Source: an uncultured Prevotella sp. (lineage in GTDB: Bacteria > Bacteroidota > Bacteroidia > Bacteroidales > Bacteroidaceae). From it: a stretch of DNA of 43,747 bases. Below are positions 32,702-42,135 of this stretch, one piece after another. The position numbers were made by a program, and so were the translations under genes. The stretch spans positions 1 to 43,747 of the forward strand of contig CAMBOI010000025.1 in assembly GCA_945869265.1 (NCBI GenBank), given 5' to 3'. A model generated the notes under the pieces. The model saw nothing but the letters and a program-made list of their open reading frames with translations, was not told the DNA's origin and searched no databases. How positions within the stretch are numbered: the first letter of the stretch is position 1; the number at the start of each line of letters is the position of its first letter.

Positions 32702-34039
32702 ATGGAAAGAATACTAAGTAGAATCAAGGCTCATTTCGTCATCATGCAGGACATGGAGGACGAACAGGAAATAGTAAAGCAGATCACCAGTGGAGTGAGT
32801 TTCCGTGGTGCCAATCTGTGGGTGCTCATCTTTGCGATATTCATTGCCTCTCTTGGATTGAATGTCAATTCCACGGCAGTGATTATCGGTGCCATGTTGA
32901 TATCTCCGCTGATGGGACCAATTATTGGTATGGGATTGGCGATGGGTATCAATGATCTCAACTTGATGCGTCGTGCGGTGAAGAACTTCGGTGTTGCCAC
33001 CCTCATCAGTGTGCTCACGGCGATGGTGTATTTCCTCATTACCCCATTGGGCGAGGCTCAGTCGGAATTGCTTGCACGCACTTCGCCCACCATCTACGAT
33101 GTGCTGATAGCTACATTTGGTGGAGCTGCAGGTATTCTTGCTCTCTGCACCAAGGGCAAGGGAAATGTCATTCCCGGCGTTGCCATAGCCACAGCCCTCA
33201 TGCCCCCCTTGTGCACTGCCGGCTACGGACTTGCCACAGGTCATTTCCTCTATTTCCTCGGTGCCTTCTACCTCTTCTTCATCAACACCGTCTTCATCAG
33301 TCTTGCCACGTATTTTGGTGTTCGCCTGATGCATTTCCATCGTCTCGAATTCCAGAATCCAGCATTGGCAAAGAAGGCTCAGCGTGTCGTTGCTGGAATA
33401 GCTATCGTGACGATGATTCCTGCCACAATCATGACAGTGGGCATTGTGAGGCGCAGTATCTTCGACAACAAGGTAAGGTCGTTTGTTAAGGTTGAGCTCT
33501 CTCAACCAGGCACTCAGGTGCTTTCGAGTAATGTTGACGAGGAGCATGGGGTGCTCAATATTGTTGCCGTGGGAAAGCAGATTTCTGATTCTGCAGAGGC
33601 TGCCGCCAAGAAGCGTATGGAGCAATATGGTTTGGGCAAATATGCACTGAATATCATCCAGGGTGAGGGCTCCGACAGCATTCTCTCGCTCAGCAACAAA
33701 CTGACGCAGATTAACAACAGTCGTGACGACGAGCGAAAGAAACTCGTTGCAATGTCTGCCGAGATTGGTGAGCTAAACTCGCGTCTTGACTCATATACAA
33801 AGTATGAGGAATTGACTCAGGAGGTATGCAGTGAGATGAAGGCCCTTTATCCTCAAGTGAAAGCTATCAGTATCTCGCGTGTAGCTCAGTCGAGTCGCGA
33901 CACCATGGCAGTGAAGCGTTTCGTGGCAGCCATTATCTCCCTGGACGACAAGGCTCGCATCTCTCCAACCGACAAGATCAAGCTTCACGATTGGTTGCAA
34001 GCGAGAATCAAGGCCGACAGTCTTGTAGTTGTGTATTGA
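32702..34039 (+). CDS. DUF389 family membrane protein
   Basis: The 445-residue protein belongs to the DUF389 (TIGR00341-type) family. The N-terminal two-thirds hold about six or seven membrane segments with the family motif GLNVNSTAVIIGAMLISPLMGPI, quoted here from NSTAVIIGAMLISPLMG, and GVAIATALMPPLCTAGYGL. The C-terminal third is soluble, with a predicted coiled coil (DDERKKLVAMSAEIGELNSRL region). The function is unknown. A candidate attenuator precedes it. Confidence 0.92.
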   Translation: MERILSRIKAHFVIMQDMEDEQEIVKQITSGVSFRGANLWVLIFAIFIASLGLNVNSTAVIIGAMLISPLMGPIIGMGLAMGINDLNLMRRAVKNFGVATLISVLTAMVYFLITPLGEAQSELLARTSPTIYDVLIATFGGAAGILALCTKGKGNVIPGVAIATALMPPLCTAGYGLATGHFLYFLGAFYLFFINTVFISLATYFGVRLMHFHRLEFQNPALAKKAQRVVAGIAIVTMIPATIMTVGIVRRSIFDNKVRSFVKVELSQPGTQVLSSNVDEEHGVLNIVAVGKQISDSAEAAAKKRMEQYGLGKYALNIIQGEGSDSILSLSNKLTQINNSRDDERKKLVAMSAEIGELNSRLDSYTKYEELTQEVCSEMKALYPQVKAISISRVAQSSRDTMAVKRFVAAIISLDDKARISPTDKIKLHDWLQARIKADSLVVVY

Positions 34040-34083
34040 CAGGGGATGGGGACTTCTCGCCCGCAGTATAAAGATAAATGAAT

Positions 34084-34121
34084 AAGGGATGAAACCTCAT
34101 TTGATTGAGGAATCATCCCTT
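34084..34121. terminator. Hairpin between the DUF389 gene and the convergent RNA genes
   Basis: The outer arms AAGGGATG and CATCCCTT enclose inner arms CCTCA and TGAGG. It lies after the DUF389 stop on one strand and after the tRNA-Thr on the other, so it could stop both transcripts. The T-tracts are weak on both sides. Confidence 0.55.
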
Positions 34122-34151
34122 CTTAGACTGGTGAATTGGGTAACTTTTTTG

Positions 34152-34225
34152 AGCCTCTTGTCGGATTCGAACCAACGACCCCGAGATTACAAATCACGTG
34201 CTCTGGCCAACTGAGCTAAAGAGGC
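34152..34225 (-). tRNA. tRNA-Thr (anticodon TGT)
   Basis: On the minus strand the acceptor stem is GCCTCTT/AAGAGGC, the D arm is TAGCTCAGTTGGCCAGAGCA, the anticodon loop is TTTGTAA (anticodon TGT) and the T loop is GGTTCGAATCC, with discriminator T. The gene starts only a few bases after the SRP RNA and shares its promoter. Confidence 0.95.
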
Positions 34226-34227
34226 GG

Positions 34228-34340
34228 GTGGGCAAGCTACTTACATCGCGCCGCTACAACCAACTACCTTTGCTACGTTCCCGTCCTGGAGGATTCGAAG
34301 GGAGCTGGCCGTGTAAGACTTGCCCGTCTTAGCTGTAAAG
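34228..34340 (-). ncRNA. ffs: Signal recognition particle RNA (4.5S-like)
   Basis: The minus strand shows the SRP domain IV core: CAGG, ACG, tetraloop GGAA, CGT, AGCA (tetraloop complement at 34278-34281). The 3' side carries the GCGATGTAAGTAGCTTGCC segment, comparable to the end of bacterial 4.5S RNA. The terminal helix pairs GGGCAAG (complement of 34319-34325) with CTTGCCC (complement of 34230-34236). A promoter box TACCTTTG lies at 34347-34354 (minus strand). The exact ends are approximate. The RNA guides ribosomes making membrane proteins to FtsY together with Ffh. Confidence 0.9.
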
Positions 34341-34346
34341 CGGGTG

Positions 34347-34446
34347 CAAAGGTAGGCATTTTTTTTCGAATATGCAAACTTTTTGCTTAAAAAAACTCTT
34401 TTTTTGCCGTTTTATTTGAATATCTGCCCTATATTTAGTAACTTTG
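34347..34446. promoter_or_regulatory. Divergent promoters of the SRP RNA/tRNA unit and the DUF4199 gene
   Basis: The minus-strand box TACCTTTGCACCC (34347-34354) serves the SRP RNA and tRNA-Thr. The plus-strand box TAACTTTGCACC (34439-34446) serves the gene at 34476. Between them is AT-rich DNA with T-runs. Confidence 0.7.
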
Positions 34447-34475
34447 CACCCGAAAACACACATAATTTCATATAA

Positions 34476-35009
34476 ATGACTACACAGGAATATATACAAC
34501 TGAGGGCATTCGCCCGTGTTGACGGAACATACGTGGGCATCTTGTGGATAGCAAGTTTTGCCTGTTATCTCGGTGGACTCACTTCGCCGATGTTGGGTAT
34601 GATAGGTGGCCTGCTCGCCATTATCAGTCCGTTTTATGCAGCCAAGCGTCTGATGAAGTTTCGCGATGACATCCGCAATGGCGAGATTTCGGGCCGACGC
34701 TCAATGCTCTATTATCTGTTGATGTTCTTCTATGCGTCGTTGCTCTTTGCCCTTGCGCAGTATATCTATTTCGCCTTTATCGACGACGGATTCCTTATGC
34801 GCGCCTACACATCGCTGCTCTCGTCGCCCGAGATGAAGCAGGCGATGCAGGTATATGGCATGACTTCCGACCAATTGACTCAGGGACTGAAGGAGTTTGC
34901 CGATGCCTCGCCGATAATGACAGCCCTTAATATCATGACGATGAACATCACAGTCGGTCTGATACTCAGTCTGCCAGTGTCTCTTATCACCCGCAGGGCA
35001 AACAAGTAA
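34476..35009 (+). CDS. DUF4199 family membrane protein
   Basis: The 177-residue protein has four membrane segments (about 22-38, 40-60, 82-105, 150-170). The layout is that of the Bacteroidota-specific DUF4199 family, with a loop containing SSPEMKQAMQVYGMTSDQL between segments 3 and 4. The function is unknown. mgtC follows 26 bp downstream. Confidence 0.8.
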   Translation: MTTQEYIQLRAFARVDGTYVGILWIASFACYLGGLTSPMLGMIGGLLAIISPFYAAKRLMKFRDDIRNGEISGRRSMLYYLLMFFYASLLFALAQYIYFAFIDDGFLMRAYTSLLSSPEMKQAMQVYGMTSDQLTQGLKEFADASPIMTALNIMTMNITVGLILSLPVSLITRRANK

Positions 35010-35035
35010 TTACAAACAAAAAAGGATATATAGTT

Positions 35036-35686
35036 ATGGCAACAGAATTGGATATAACACTACGTCTTGCCGTAGCCATGTTGCTTGGCGGCGTGATAGG
35101 TTTTGAGCGTGAGTATCGAGCAAAGGATGCAGGTTTCCGCACCCATTTCCTTGTAGCCTTGGGCAGTGCCCTCTTCTGCATAGTGTCGCAATTTGGCTTT
35201 GGTTTCGAACTCAAGGATTCCTCACGCGTGGCGGCGCAGGTTGTCTCGGGAATAGGTTTTCTCGGTGCCGGCACCATCATCTTCCAGAAGAATGTGGTGA
35301 GGGGACTCACCACGGCTGCCGGATTGTGGGTCACTGCCGCCATCGGTCTTGCATGTGGCACAGGTATGTATCTTCCTGCTGTTGTCACCACACTCATGGT
35401 GCTCATCGGACTTGAGATTCTGAGTGCCGTTATTCCGCGAGTCAGTACGTCGGTGGTCATTCTTTCCTTCTCTGCCACTTCACAAGAGAGCGTTAAGAAG
35501 GCAGTGAGGGAGATTCGTCGCAACTGCCTGGATATCATCTCCTACGAACTCAAGGAGCGCAAGACGAGTCAGGGAGTAATCTTCGAGACCAATCTCTCGA
35601 TGAAGGTCAAGCGTGACAATCGCAACGAGCAGTTGATAGAATATCTCAACGAATTTGATGACGTCACGATTTCGAGCATTGAATAA
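35036..35686 (+). CDS. MgtC/SapB family membrane protein
   Basis: The 216-residue protein has an N-terminal membrane domain with the MgtC pattern: LAVAMLLGGVIGFEREY, GFRTHFLVALGSALFC, QVVSGIGFLGAGTIIF and TTAAGLWVTAAIGLACG. A C-terminal soluble ACT-like domain of about 70 residues follows. MgtC proteins influence magnesium and membrane-potential homeostasis by acting on other membrane proteins; the substrate question is open. It converges on the ABC ATPase gene with only 26 bp between the stops. Confidence 0.92.
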   Translation: MATELDITLRLAVAMLLGGVIGFEREYRAKDAGFRTHFLVALGSALFCIVSQFGFGFELKDSSRVAAQVVSGIGFLGAGTIIFQKNVVRGLTTAAGLWVTAAIGLACGTGMYLPAVVTTLMVLIGLEILSAVIPRVSTSVVILSFSATSQESVKKAVREIRRNCLDIISYELKERKTSQGVIFETNLSMKVKRDNRNEQLIEYLNEFDDVTISSIE

Positions 35687-35712
35687 TAAATCCGACGTTG
35701 TGGAGTTAATAC

Positions 35713-36501
35713 TTATTCAATGTTTATTGTAAGTGTGGTAGGATTGAAATGAATACCATCTCCTTCGATAAATCGCTGCAATATGCCTTCGTCGGCAAGA
35801 GAGTGGGGAGTGCCGATGGTGAGAGTGCGCTCGTCTTTGTTTCTTTCCATCAGCCATACGTCGTCAGCCAACTGCAGAGCCATACTCACGTCGTGGGTGG
35901 ATAGGAAGATAATCTTCCCCGTAGCCCTTGCCAATGATTTTAGCAGTCTCATCATCTCCACCTTACTTGGGAAGTCGAGAAAGGCAGTGGGTTCGTCGAG
36001 ATATATCACTGGTGTTTGTTGAGCCAATGCCTTGGCTATCATCACCTTTTGTCGCTCACCATCGCTCAGCGTGTCAATCATCCGATGAGCCAAGGCCGTA
36101 ATCCCCACCATCTCCAATGCTTCGTCAACAATACGGTTATCCTCGGTGCCCAAGGTGCCCCAAAAGCCTGTGTATGGCGAGCGTCCGAGAGCCACCATCT
36201 CCCTTGCGGTCATGTTCTGTATCTCGGGCTTTGCCGTAAGCACCACACCAATGAGTCGTGCCAATTCCTTGTCGCCATATTCCGAGATGTCCTTATTGTC
36301 GATGAAAATGTTTCCTTCCAGTTTCGGCAGAAATCCCGATAATGTCTTTAGCAGAGTGGATTTACCCACACCGTTGGCACCTAACAAGCATGTCAGATTG
36401 CCCTCGTTGAGCAGTCCGTTGAGCCTTGAGGCAACAATTTTGGCTTTCTTTGATTGAGCATCATATCCGATACTCAGATTTCTTATCTCTATGCAGTTCA
36501 T
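35713..36501 (-). CDS. ABC transporter ATPase of the iron-siderophore/heme/cobalamin type, orphan
   Basis: The 262-residue protein starts at the ATG at 36501 (MNCIEIRNLSIGYD). An in-frame TTG at 36534 would overlap the upstream gene and is less likely. It has Walker A GANGVGKST, the segment VLTAKPEIQNMTAREMVALG, signature LSDGERQKV (E instead of Q), Walker B VIYLDEPTAFLD and switch STHD. This matches FecE/BtuD-like ATPases. No permease or binding protein is adjacent, so the partners must be encoded elsewhere. It follows cyuA on the same strand with a 26-bp gap. Confidence 0.88.
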   Translation of the reverse strand: MNCIEIRNLSIGYDAQSKKAKIVASRLNGLLNEGNLTCLLGANGVGKSTLLKTLSGFLPKLEGNIFIDNKDISEYGDKELARLIGVVLTAKPEIQNMTAREMVALGRSPYTGFWGTLGTEDNRIVDEALEMVGITALAHRMIDTLSDGERQKVMIAKALAQQTPVIYLDEPTAFLDFPSKVEMMRLLKSLARATGKIIFLSTHDVSMALQLADDVWLMERNKDERTLTIGTPHSLADEGILQRFIEGDGIHFNPTTLTINIE

Positions 36502-36527
36502 TGGTGTAGAATAATTGTAATCTAATG

Positions 36528-37823
36528 TCAACAACCCTTGTGGGTCATGATGTTGAGCACCATGTCGTCGGTGGCTCTCATGGCGTCGGCACCTATGCTT
36601 GTGAGGTTGTGTATGCTCTTATCTACGTCGTCGTCTATGATGCCTTCGGCACTTGTCACACACTTGCCCTCCATCGAGAGCAATGCCGACAGGATAGCCG
36701 TCGATACGCCCGATGAGATCTTCAGAGCGCAACTCGGTTTTGCTCCGTCGCAAATCATTCCCGTGAGGTTGGCTATCATGTTCTTCACCGAATTACACAC
36801 TCGCTGATAGTCGCCTCCCATCAAGTAGGTGATGCCGCAACTGCTGCCTATCGATGCCACGACGCATCCGCATAGTGCCGACAGTTTGCCAAGGCTCTGC
36901 TTGATGTATATGGCAGTCAAATGGCTGAGTGTCAACGCTCTCACAAGTTCCTCTTCGGTATTCTCGTTCTCTATGGCATACACCACCACGGGGTTGGTGG
37001 CACATATTCCCTGATTACCACTTCCACTGTTGCTCATCACGGGAATCATCGCTCCGCCCATTCGTGCGTCGCAAGCCGATGCAGTCTTGGCGATGATATG
37101 CGAGAAGATGCTGTTGCCGAAGATGCCCTTGGCGAGAGGGCGGTCGATGGTCTTGCCGAGGTTATGTCCGTAGTTGCCCTCGATGGCATTTTGTGCTGCC
37201 TTCATGTTATAGTCTTTGGTTTGCAATATGAACATTATCTCGTTGAGAGGAGCCTCAGTGGCAAATTCGTGCACCATCTTAAGATTGAGGCGGATGTCAT
37301 CTTCCTCTGATGAGGTGGGGAAGTCGCAATTGTCTTCCAGTTCCACCTTTCCGTCAGCGTTTTCGATATATATGAATCGGGTATGACTGCCTGAGATGAT
37401 AGCTTTGGATTGCTTTCCGTCGGCGGCATGGCATGTGATTTCTATATAGAGTTTTTCGGCGATACCTTCCTTTTGTTTGATGTTGATGTTATGCTGCTGC
37501 ATATAAAGCTTACCCTCGGCAAGTGATTCGGGAGTAAGGTCGCGCAGCACCTCCAGTTGGTATTCCGAGCGTCCGATAGTTGCACCGAGCGCCACGGCGA
37601 TAGGCAGTCCTATCATTCCCGTTCCGGGGATGCCCACGCCCATAGCGTTCTTCAGAATATTAGCCGACAGCAGCACGTCGATACTCTCAGGCAGTGAGCC
37701 CAAAGCTTCCTTGGCGCGTGCCGTAGCCAAAGCCACCGCCATTGGTTCTGTGCAACCGATGGCAGGTACTACCTCCTTGTGTATCAGAGCAATAATTCTG
37801 TCTCTTGTTTCCTTGTCAAGCAT
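36528..37823 (-). CDS. L-cysteine desulfidase / UPF0597 family protein
   Basis: The 431-residue protein is related to the Fe-S L-serine dehydratase beta/alpha fold. It has the typical start (VVPAIGCTEPMAVALATARA), then IPGTGMIGLPIAVALGATIG, MIPVMSNSGSGNQGICATNPVV, CGCVVASIGSSCGITYL and MICDGAKPSCALKISSGV. The cysteines in these motifs are the expected cluster ligands. Enterobacterial homologues (CyuA/YhaM) break cysteine into pyruvate, ammonia and sulfide. It lies between dsbD and an ABC ATPase on the same strand. The assignment to cysteine rather than another substrate is from the family. Confidence 0.9.
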   Translation of the reverse strand: MLDKETRDRIIALIHKEVVPAIGCTEPMAVALATARAKEALGSLPESIDVLLSANILKNAMGVGIPGTGMIGLPIAVALGATIGRSEYQLEVLRDLTPESLAEGKLYMQQHNINIKQKEGIAEKLYIEITCHAADGKQSKAIISGSHTRFIYIENADGKVELEDNCDFPTSSEEDDIRLNLKMVHEFATEAPLNEIMFILQTKDYNMKAAQNAIEGNYGHNLGKTIDRPLAKGIFGNSIFSHIIAKTASACDARMGGAMIPVMSNSGSGNQGICATNPVVVYAIENENTEEELVRALTLSHLTAIYIKQSLGKLSALCGCVVASIGSSCGITYLMGGDYQRVCNSVKNMIANLTGMICDGAKPSCALKISSGVSTAILSALLSMEGKCVTSAEGIIDDDVDKSIHNLTSIGADAMRATDDMVLNIMTHKGC

Positions 37824-37850
37824 TGTCTAATATAATTATTCTGTCCAATA

Positions 37851-39905
37851 TTATTTTTTATAATTGTCAATACCCGTCTGCAGATAGTCAATATAGGCAT
37901 TGATATCCTCATCGTAAGAGCGCGAACCAGCAAGCGGTTTGCCCTCATTGTCAATCAGCACATAGAACGGTTGGGTGTTTGCACCGAATTTCACTCTCTG
38001 CAGATAGCTCCACTTGTCGCCCACGGTGCGCAGAGTGCGCTGCTGTCCGTTTTCTGTCACTGTCATAGGTTCAGCCAATGGTGTCTTGTCATCCACATAC
38101 AGGGAGATGAGCACATATTTCTCATTGAGCATGTTAGCCACCTTCGGGTCGGTCCATACGGCAGCCTCCATCTTGCGGCAGTTGACGCAACCGAATCCTG
38201 TGAAGTCGATAATCACCGGTTTGCCCTCAGCCTTTGCTGCTGCCATACCAGCTTCATAATCATGGTATTTAGCCTCCACCGATGCCTTGTATAGATTGAA
38301 GTCCTGAGTGTTCATAGGCGGAGCGAAAGCACTGATAGCCTTGAGCGGAGCTCCCCATAGTCCTGGTATCATATATATGGCGAATGCGAGCGAGATCATT
38401 GCGAGGAAGAACTGCGGCACATTGGTGCGATTGCCCTCATCGTCATGCGGGAATTTGAGCCATCCCAAGAGATATACTCCGAGAAGTCCGAAGATCACTA
38501 TCCACAGGGCGAGGAATGTCTCGCGGTCGAGGATATGCCATCCGTAGGCAAGGTCGGCCACCGACAGAAACTTCAGGGCGAAGGCGAGTTCGATGAATCC
38601 CAATACCACCTTCACCACATTCATCCATCCTCCCGATTTCGGTGCCGATTTCAGCAGACTTGGGAACATGGCGAAGAGAGTGAACGGAATGGCAAGGGCG
38701 ATGGCAAATCCGAGCATACCGATGGTGGGGGCGAGGATGCTGCCCTGAGTGCTCACTGCCACAAGCAGGAATCCGATGATGGGACCAGTGCATGAGAACG
38801 ACACCAACGTCAGTGTGAATGCCATGAGGAATATGCTCAGCAGTCCGCTTGTATTCTCCGACTTGGCGTCAATCTTGTTGCTCCACGATGAAGGCAGTGT
38901 TATCTCGAACGCTCCGAAGAACGAAGCTGCGAACACCACAAGTAGCAAACAGAAGAAGATGTTGAACACGGCATTGGTGGATAGGGCGTTGAGGGCACTT
39001 GCTCCGAAGAGCAGTGTGACAACAAGACCTAACACCACATATATCACCACGATGGATATACCGTAGGTGACAGCCTCGCGGATAGCCTTCGAGCGTTCCT
39101 TGTTGCGCTTTAGGAAGAAGCTCACTGTCATGGGGATGATAGGCCATACGCATGGGGTGAGCAATGCGAGGAATCCTCCTATCAATCCGGCAAAGAAGAT
39201 ATATAGCAGTGAGGAGTCGGTGGGGGCTGCCTCATAGGCCTTCAGGTCGCTAATCACCGGTTGCCAGAGAGTGGCGGTGGTGGCCGAATCGGGGGCTGCG
39301 ACATTCACAGCAGTGGCGACGGAATCGCTGCCTGCGGTGGCTCCTTCTTCTGCGGTTGCTCCTTCTTCACTGGCGGTGGCGGCAGCTTTTGCGGCGGCAG
39401 CATTATCGGCAGCATTGTCGGCTTTATCGGCAGCAGCGTCTTTGGCCACAGCGGGTGCATTTCCGCTCTTTATGAAATCCACGGATGTCGGTGGCATACA
39501 TGTTTCGTCGTTGCATGCACCGTATTCCAGATAGCAGTTGATAGAGTACTGGGGTTTTGTGAATTTGATTTTCTGTATGAACGTCACGCTACCCTCGAAG
39601 TAGCGCAGTTTCATACCGAACATATTGTCAAACTGTGATATTTCCTTTCCCTTGTGGGTCAGGCCACCCACGGTTTTCACACCGTCCATCTTCGATGCGT
39701 TGAATGTGGCAGAGATTGGTCCGTCGTTGCCCAATCCAGTGGAATACACATGCCAACCGTTATCTATCTTGGCAGAAAACTCAATCTGAGCCTCGTCTCC
39801 CCCGAGCATCACGAGTTTTGATGTGAAATGCACTGGGTCAGCCATCTGAGCATTGATACAGATGGTAGTCACGAGCATAAATAATACAGATACTATCTTC
39901 TTCAT
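37851..39905 (-). CDS. dsbD: Thiol:disulfide interchange protein DsbD
   Basis: DsbD carries electrons from cytoplasmic thioredoxin to periplasmic partners. The product has 684 residues from the ATG at 39905. It has a signal peptide (MKKIVSVLFMLVTTICINA), an N-terminal DsbD-alpha-like domain with YGACNDETCMPP, a 50-residue Ala-rich linker (about 145-195), an eight-segment membrane domain (GGFLALLTPCVWPIIPMTV, SFSCTGPIIGFLLVA) and a C-terminal thioredoxin domain with GFGCVNCRKMEAAVW. All three cysteine pairs are present. The longer frame to 40004 adds an unlikely N-terminus. cyuA follows 27 bp downstream. Confidence 0.95.
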   Translation of the reverse strand: MKKIVSVLFMLVTTICINAQMADPVHFTSKLVMLGGDEAQIEFSAKIDNGWHVYSTGLGNDGPISATFNASKMDGVKTVGGLTHKGKEISQFDNMFGMKLRYFEGSVTFIQKIKFTKPQYSINCYLEYGACNDETCMPPTSVDFIKSGNAPAVAKDAAADKADNAADNAAAAKAAATASEEGATAEEGATAGSDSVATAVNVAAPDSATTATLWQPVISDLKAYEAAPTDSSLLYIFFAGLIGGFLALLTPCVWPIIPMTVSFFLKRNKERSKAIREAVTYGISIVVIYVVLGLVVTLLFGASALNALSTNAVFNIFFCLLLVVFAASFFGAFEITLPSSWSNKIDAKSENTSGLLSIFLMAFTLTLVSFSCTGPIIGFLLVAVSTQGSILAPTIGMLGFAIALAIPFTLFAMFPSLLKSAPKSGGWMNVVKVVLGFIELAFALKFLSVADLAYGWHILDRETFLALWIVIFGLLGVYLLGWLKFPHDDEGNRTNVPQFFLAMISLAFAIYMIPGLWGAPLKAISAFAPPMNTQDFNLYKASVEAKYHDYEAGMAAAKAEGKPVIIDFTGFGCVNCRKMEAAVWTDPKVANMLNEKYVLISLYVDDKTPLAEPMTVTENGQQRTLRTVGDKWSYLQRVKFGANTQPFYVLIDNEGKPLAGSRSYDEDINAYIDYLQTGIDNYKK

Positions 39906-40000
39906 TGATGTCGTTTTTTTTAAATTACCTTTATATATATAACAAGGTATATAGGAAAAAGGGTAATATAATGAGCAAAAATTAACTTTTTTCAACTGTT

Positions 40001-40750
40001 TCACTTCAGATCCAGTTCCACAGGGCAGTGGTCGCTGCCCATTATCTCGGTGTGAATCTTGGCATCGGCAATTCTATCGTTGAGTCGCTCAGATGTCACG
40101 AAATAGTCGATACGCCATCCAGTGTTCTTCTCTCTTGCCCTGAATCTGTACGACCACCATGAGTATGTCACCTGCTCAGGATACAGATGTCGGAATGTGT
40201 CGGTGAATCCGTTGCTGAGCCATGCTGTGAACTTTCCCCTCTCTTCGTCGGTGAATCCGGGGTTCATGCGGTTGGTCTTAGGATTCTTGAGGTCAATCTC
40301 CTGATGAGCCACGTTGAGGTCACCGCACACGATCACAGGTTTCTTCTCGTCGAGCCCCTTGATATATGCGAGAAAATCATCCTCCCATCTCATTCGGTAG
40401 TCAAGACGCTTGAGTCCGTCCTGCGCATTGGGCACATATACGCACACGAGATAGAACTCCTCCATCTCCAATGTTATCACGCGGCCCTCATGGTCGTGCT
40501 CGTCGATACCGATACCATAAGTAACGCTCACCGGAGTGTGGCGAGTGAATATAGCCGTACCCGAATAGCCTTTCTTTTCGGCATAGTTCCAATACGATGT
40601 ATAGCCGTCGAATTCGAGGTCGAGTTGTCCTTCCTGCATTTTGGTTTCCTGCAGACAAAAGAAGTCGGCGTCAAGCTGCTTGAATATGTCGCAGAATCCC
40701 TTACCTGCGCAAGCTCTCAGTCCGTTAACATTCCATGATATGAATTTCAT
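40001..40750 (-). CDS. xthA: Exodeoxyribonuclease III
   Basis: This AP endonuclease and 3' exonuclease acts in base-excision repair. It has 249 residues with all family motifs: [55 protein letters not shown] and [10 protein letters not shown]. No signal peptide. A hairpin separates it from ribH upstream, and there is no TAnnTTTG box in the 67-bp gap, so some read-through is likely. Confidence 0.97.
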   Translation of the reverse strand: MKFISWNVNGLRACAGKGFCDIFKQLDADFFCLQETKMQEGQLDLEFDGYTSYWNYAEKKGYSGTAIFTRHTPVSVTYGIGIDEHDHEGRVITLEMEEFYLVCVYVPNAQDGLKRLDYRMRWEDDFLAYIKGLDEKKPVIVCGDLNVAHQEIDLKNPKTNRMNPGFTDEERGKFTAWLSNGFTDTFRHLYPEQVTYSWWSYRFRAREKNTGWRIDYFVTSERLNDRIADAKIHTEIMGSDHCPVELDLK

Positions 40751-40770
40751 AATATCCTATTTAATTAATA

Positions 40771-40801
40771 TAGGGAGCGAATAAAAGTTATCCGCTCCCT
40801 A
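40771..40801 (-). terminator. Hairpin between ribH and xthA
   Basis: TAGGGAGCG and CGCTCCCTA form a perfect 9-bp stem with a 13-nt loop. On the minus strand it comes 17 bp after the ribH stop and is followed by AT-rich sequence without a clean U-run, so it may end transcription only partly or protect the 3' end of the ribH message. Confidence 0.65.
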
Positions 40802-40817
40802 ATACAGTTGTGTTTTA

Positions 40818-41294
40818 TTAAAATTTTGCCATTTTGATGGCGTCGATAGCACATTCGTCACCCTTGTTGCCGAGTTTACCTCCGCTTCGGTCCTTAGCCT
40901 GTTCCATGTTTTCGGTGGTGAGCAGACCGTAGATGATAGGAATCTCGTTCGAGGCGTTGAGTTTTGCTATTCCGTAGGTCACTCCCTGACAGATATAGTC
41001 GAAATGTGGAGTCTCTCCTCTAATAACGCTTCCCAAAACGATGATTGCGTCATATTCTCCACGCTTGGTCATCTGATGAGCTCCGTATATGAGTTCAAAA
41101 CTTCCAGGCACTGTTTTCACGTGGATATTCTCGGGCAGTGCTCCGTGCTTCTCTAATGTAGTCACCGCTCCCTTGAGCAGAGCGTCGGTGATTTCCGGGT
41201 TCCACTCCGCCACAACGATGCCGAAGCACATGTTGCTTGCGTCGGGGATAGTCTTGCTGTCGTATTCCGACAAGTTATGATAAGCTGTTGCCAT
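40818..41294 (-). CDS. ribH: 6,7-dimethyl-8-ribityllumazine synthase
   Basis: RibH catalyses the penultimate step of riboflavin synthesis and forms icosahedral or pentameric shells. It has 158 residues with [55 protein letters not shown] and the C-terminal [27 protein letters not shown], here quoted from [14 protein letters not shown]. The ATG overlaps the stop of the TPR gene by one base (ATGA-type junction), so translation of the two is coupled. Confidence 0.97.
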   Translation of the reverse strand: MATAYHNLSEYDSKTIPDASNMCFGIVVAEWNPEITDALLKGAVTTLEKHGALPENIHVKTVPGSFELIYGAHQMTKRGEYDAIIVLGSVIRGETPHFDYICQGVTYGIAKLNASNEIPIIYGLLTTENMEQAKDRSGGKLGNKGDECAIDAIKMAKF

Positions 41295-41971
41295 TATTTG
41301 GTTGCGCGTTCGATATACTTGTCGATAGTCTGATACTGCATTGAATATACATACTTCTCCTTGATCTCCTTGTAGAGTTCAAGAGCCTCTGCAGCCTTGC
41401 CCTGGCTTTCGAGGATTTCTCCAGCCTGGATAAGGAATGTGGGCGACAGACTGTTGTTGTCGGCATTCTTGGCTGCGTTCTTGAGGTGGCTTACAGCCTT
41501 GTCGAGCTGGTTGAGATGAGCGTAGGCATTGCCCAATGCGCCCTCTGCGGCAGGACTGATCATCTGGTCGTCCTTAGTGTCGAATTCCTCCAGATACTTT
41601 GCAGCCTCGTTCCACTTGCCCAGTCCGGCATAGCACAATCCAGCATAGAGGTTGGCGAGATTGCCAGCTTCGGTGCTGCTGTAGTCAGAAGCCACCTTCA
41701 CGAATCCTGCATATCCTGCGCCATCTCCGTTGAGAGCCTTCTCATAGAGGTCCTGCTGAAAATACTCCTGTCCCTTAGCGAGGGCAGTGCTGGCCTTGTC
41801 CTCACGGGGAGCCGACACATACTGTTTGTAAACAATCACTCCGGCGATTACCACGATTACTGCGAGCACGCCATAGATAATAGCCTTCTTATACTTGAGG
41901 AAGAAGGCCTCCGATTTGTTGAGGGTCTCCTCTACATTGAGAGCGCCCTGCTGTTCATTAACATTTGCCAT
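41294..41971 (-). CDS. Membrane-anchored TPR protein
   Basis: The 225-residue protein has a short cytosolic N-terminus, one membrane helix (about 32-50, [19 protein letters not shown]) and a periplasmic part with at least three tetratricopeptide-like repeats ([59 protein letters not shown]). The layout is like YfgM-type proteins that assist the secretion machinery, but this is analogy only. It is the first gene of the ribH unit, with a TAATTTTG box on the minus strand at 42031-42038. Confidence 0.88.
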   Translation of the reverse strand: MANVNEQQGALNVEETLNKSEAFFLKYKKAIIYGVLAVIVVIAGVIVYKQYVSAPREDKASTALAKGQEYFQQDLYEKALNGDGAGYAGFVKVASDYSSTEAGNLANLYAGLCYAGLGKWNEAAKYLEEFDTKDDQMISPAAEGALGNAYAHLNQLDKAVSHLKNAAKNADNNSLSPTFLIQAGEILESQGKAAEALELYKEIKEKYVYSMQYQTIDKYIERATK

Positions 41972-42030
41972 TTATTGTCTTTTGTTTTATTTTTTTCTTC
42001 GTTTTTCGTGCGATATGCACAAATTCGGGG

Positions 42031-42111
42031 CAAAATTAGCAAAAAATATGCAGATAATGAAATTTATTTCCGACTTTTTTTGCTTTTCCCCCCGAAAACT
42101 TGTAACTTTGC
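42031..42111. promoter_or_regulatory. Divergent promoters of the TPR-ribH unit and recF
   Basis: The minus-strand box TAATTTTGCCCC (42031-42038) and the plus-strand box TAACTTTGCACG (42104-42111) point away from each other. The recF leader is about 20 nt if the ATG at 42136 is used. Confidence 0.65.
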
Positions 42112-42135
42112 ACGAAAATTATGCATTTTTGGGCA

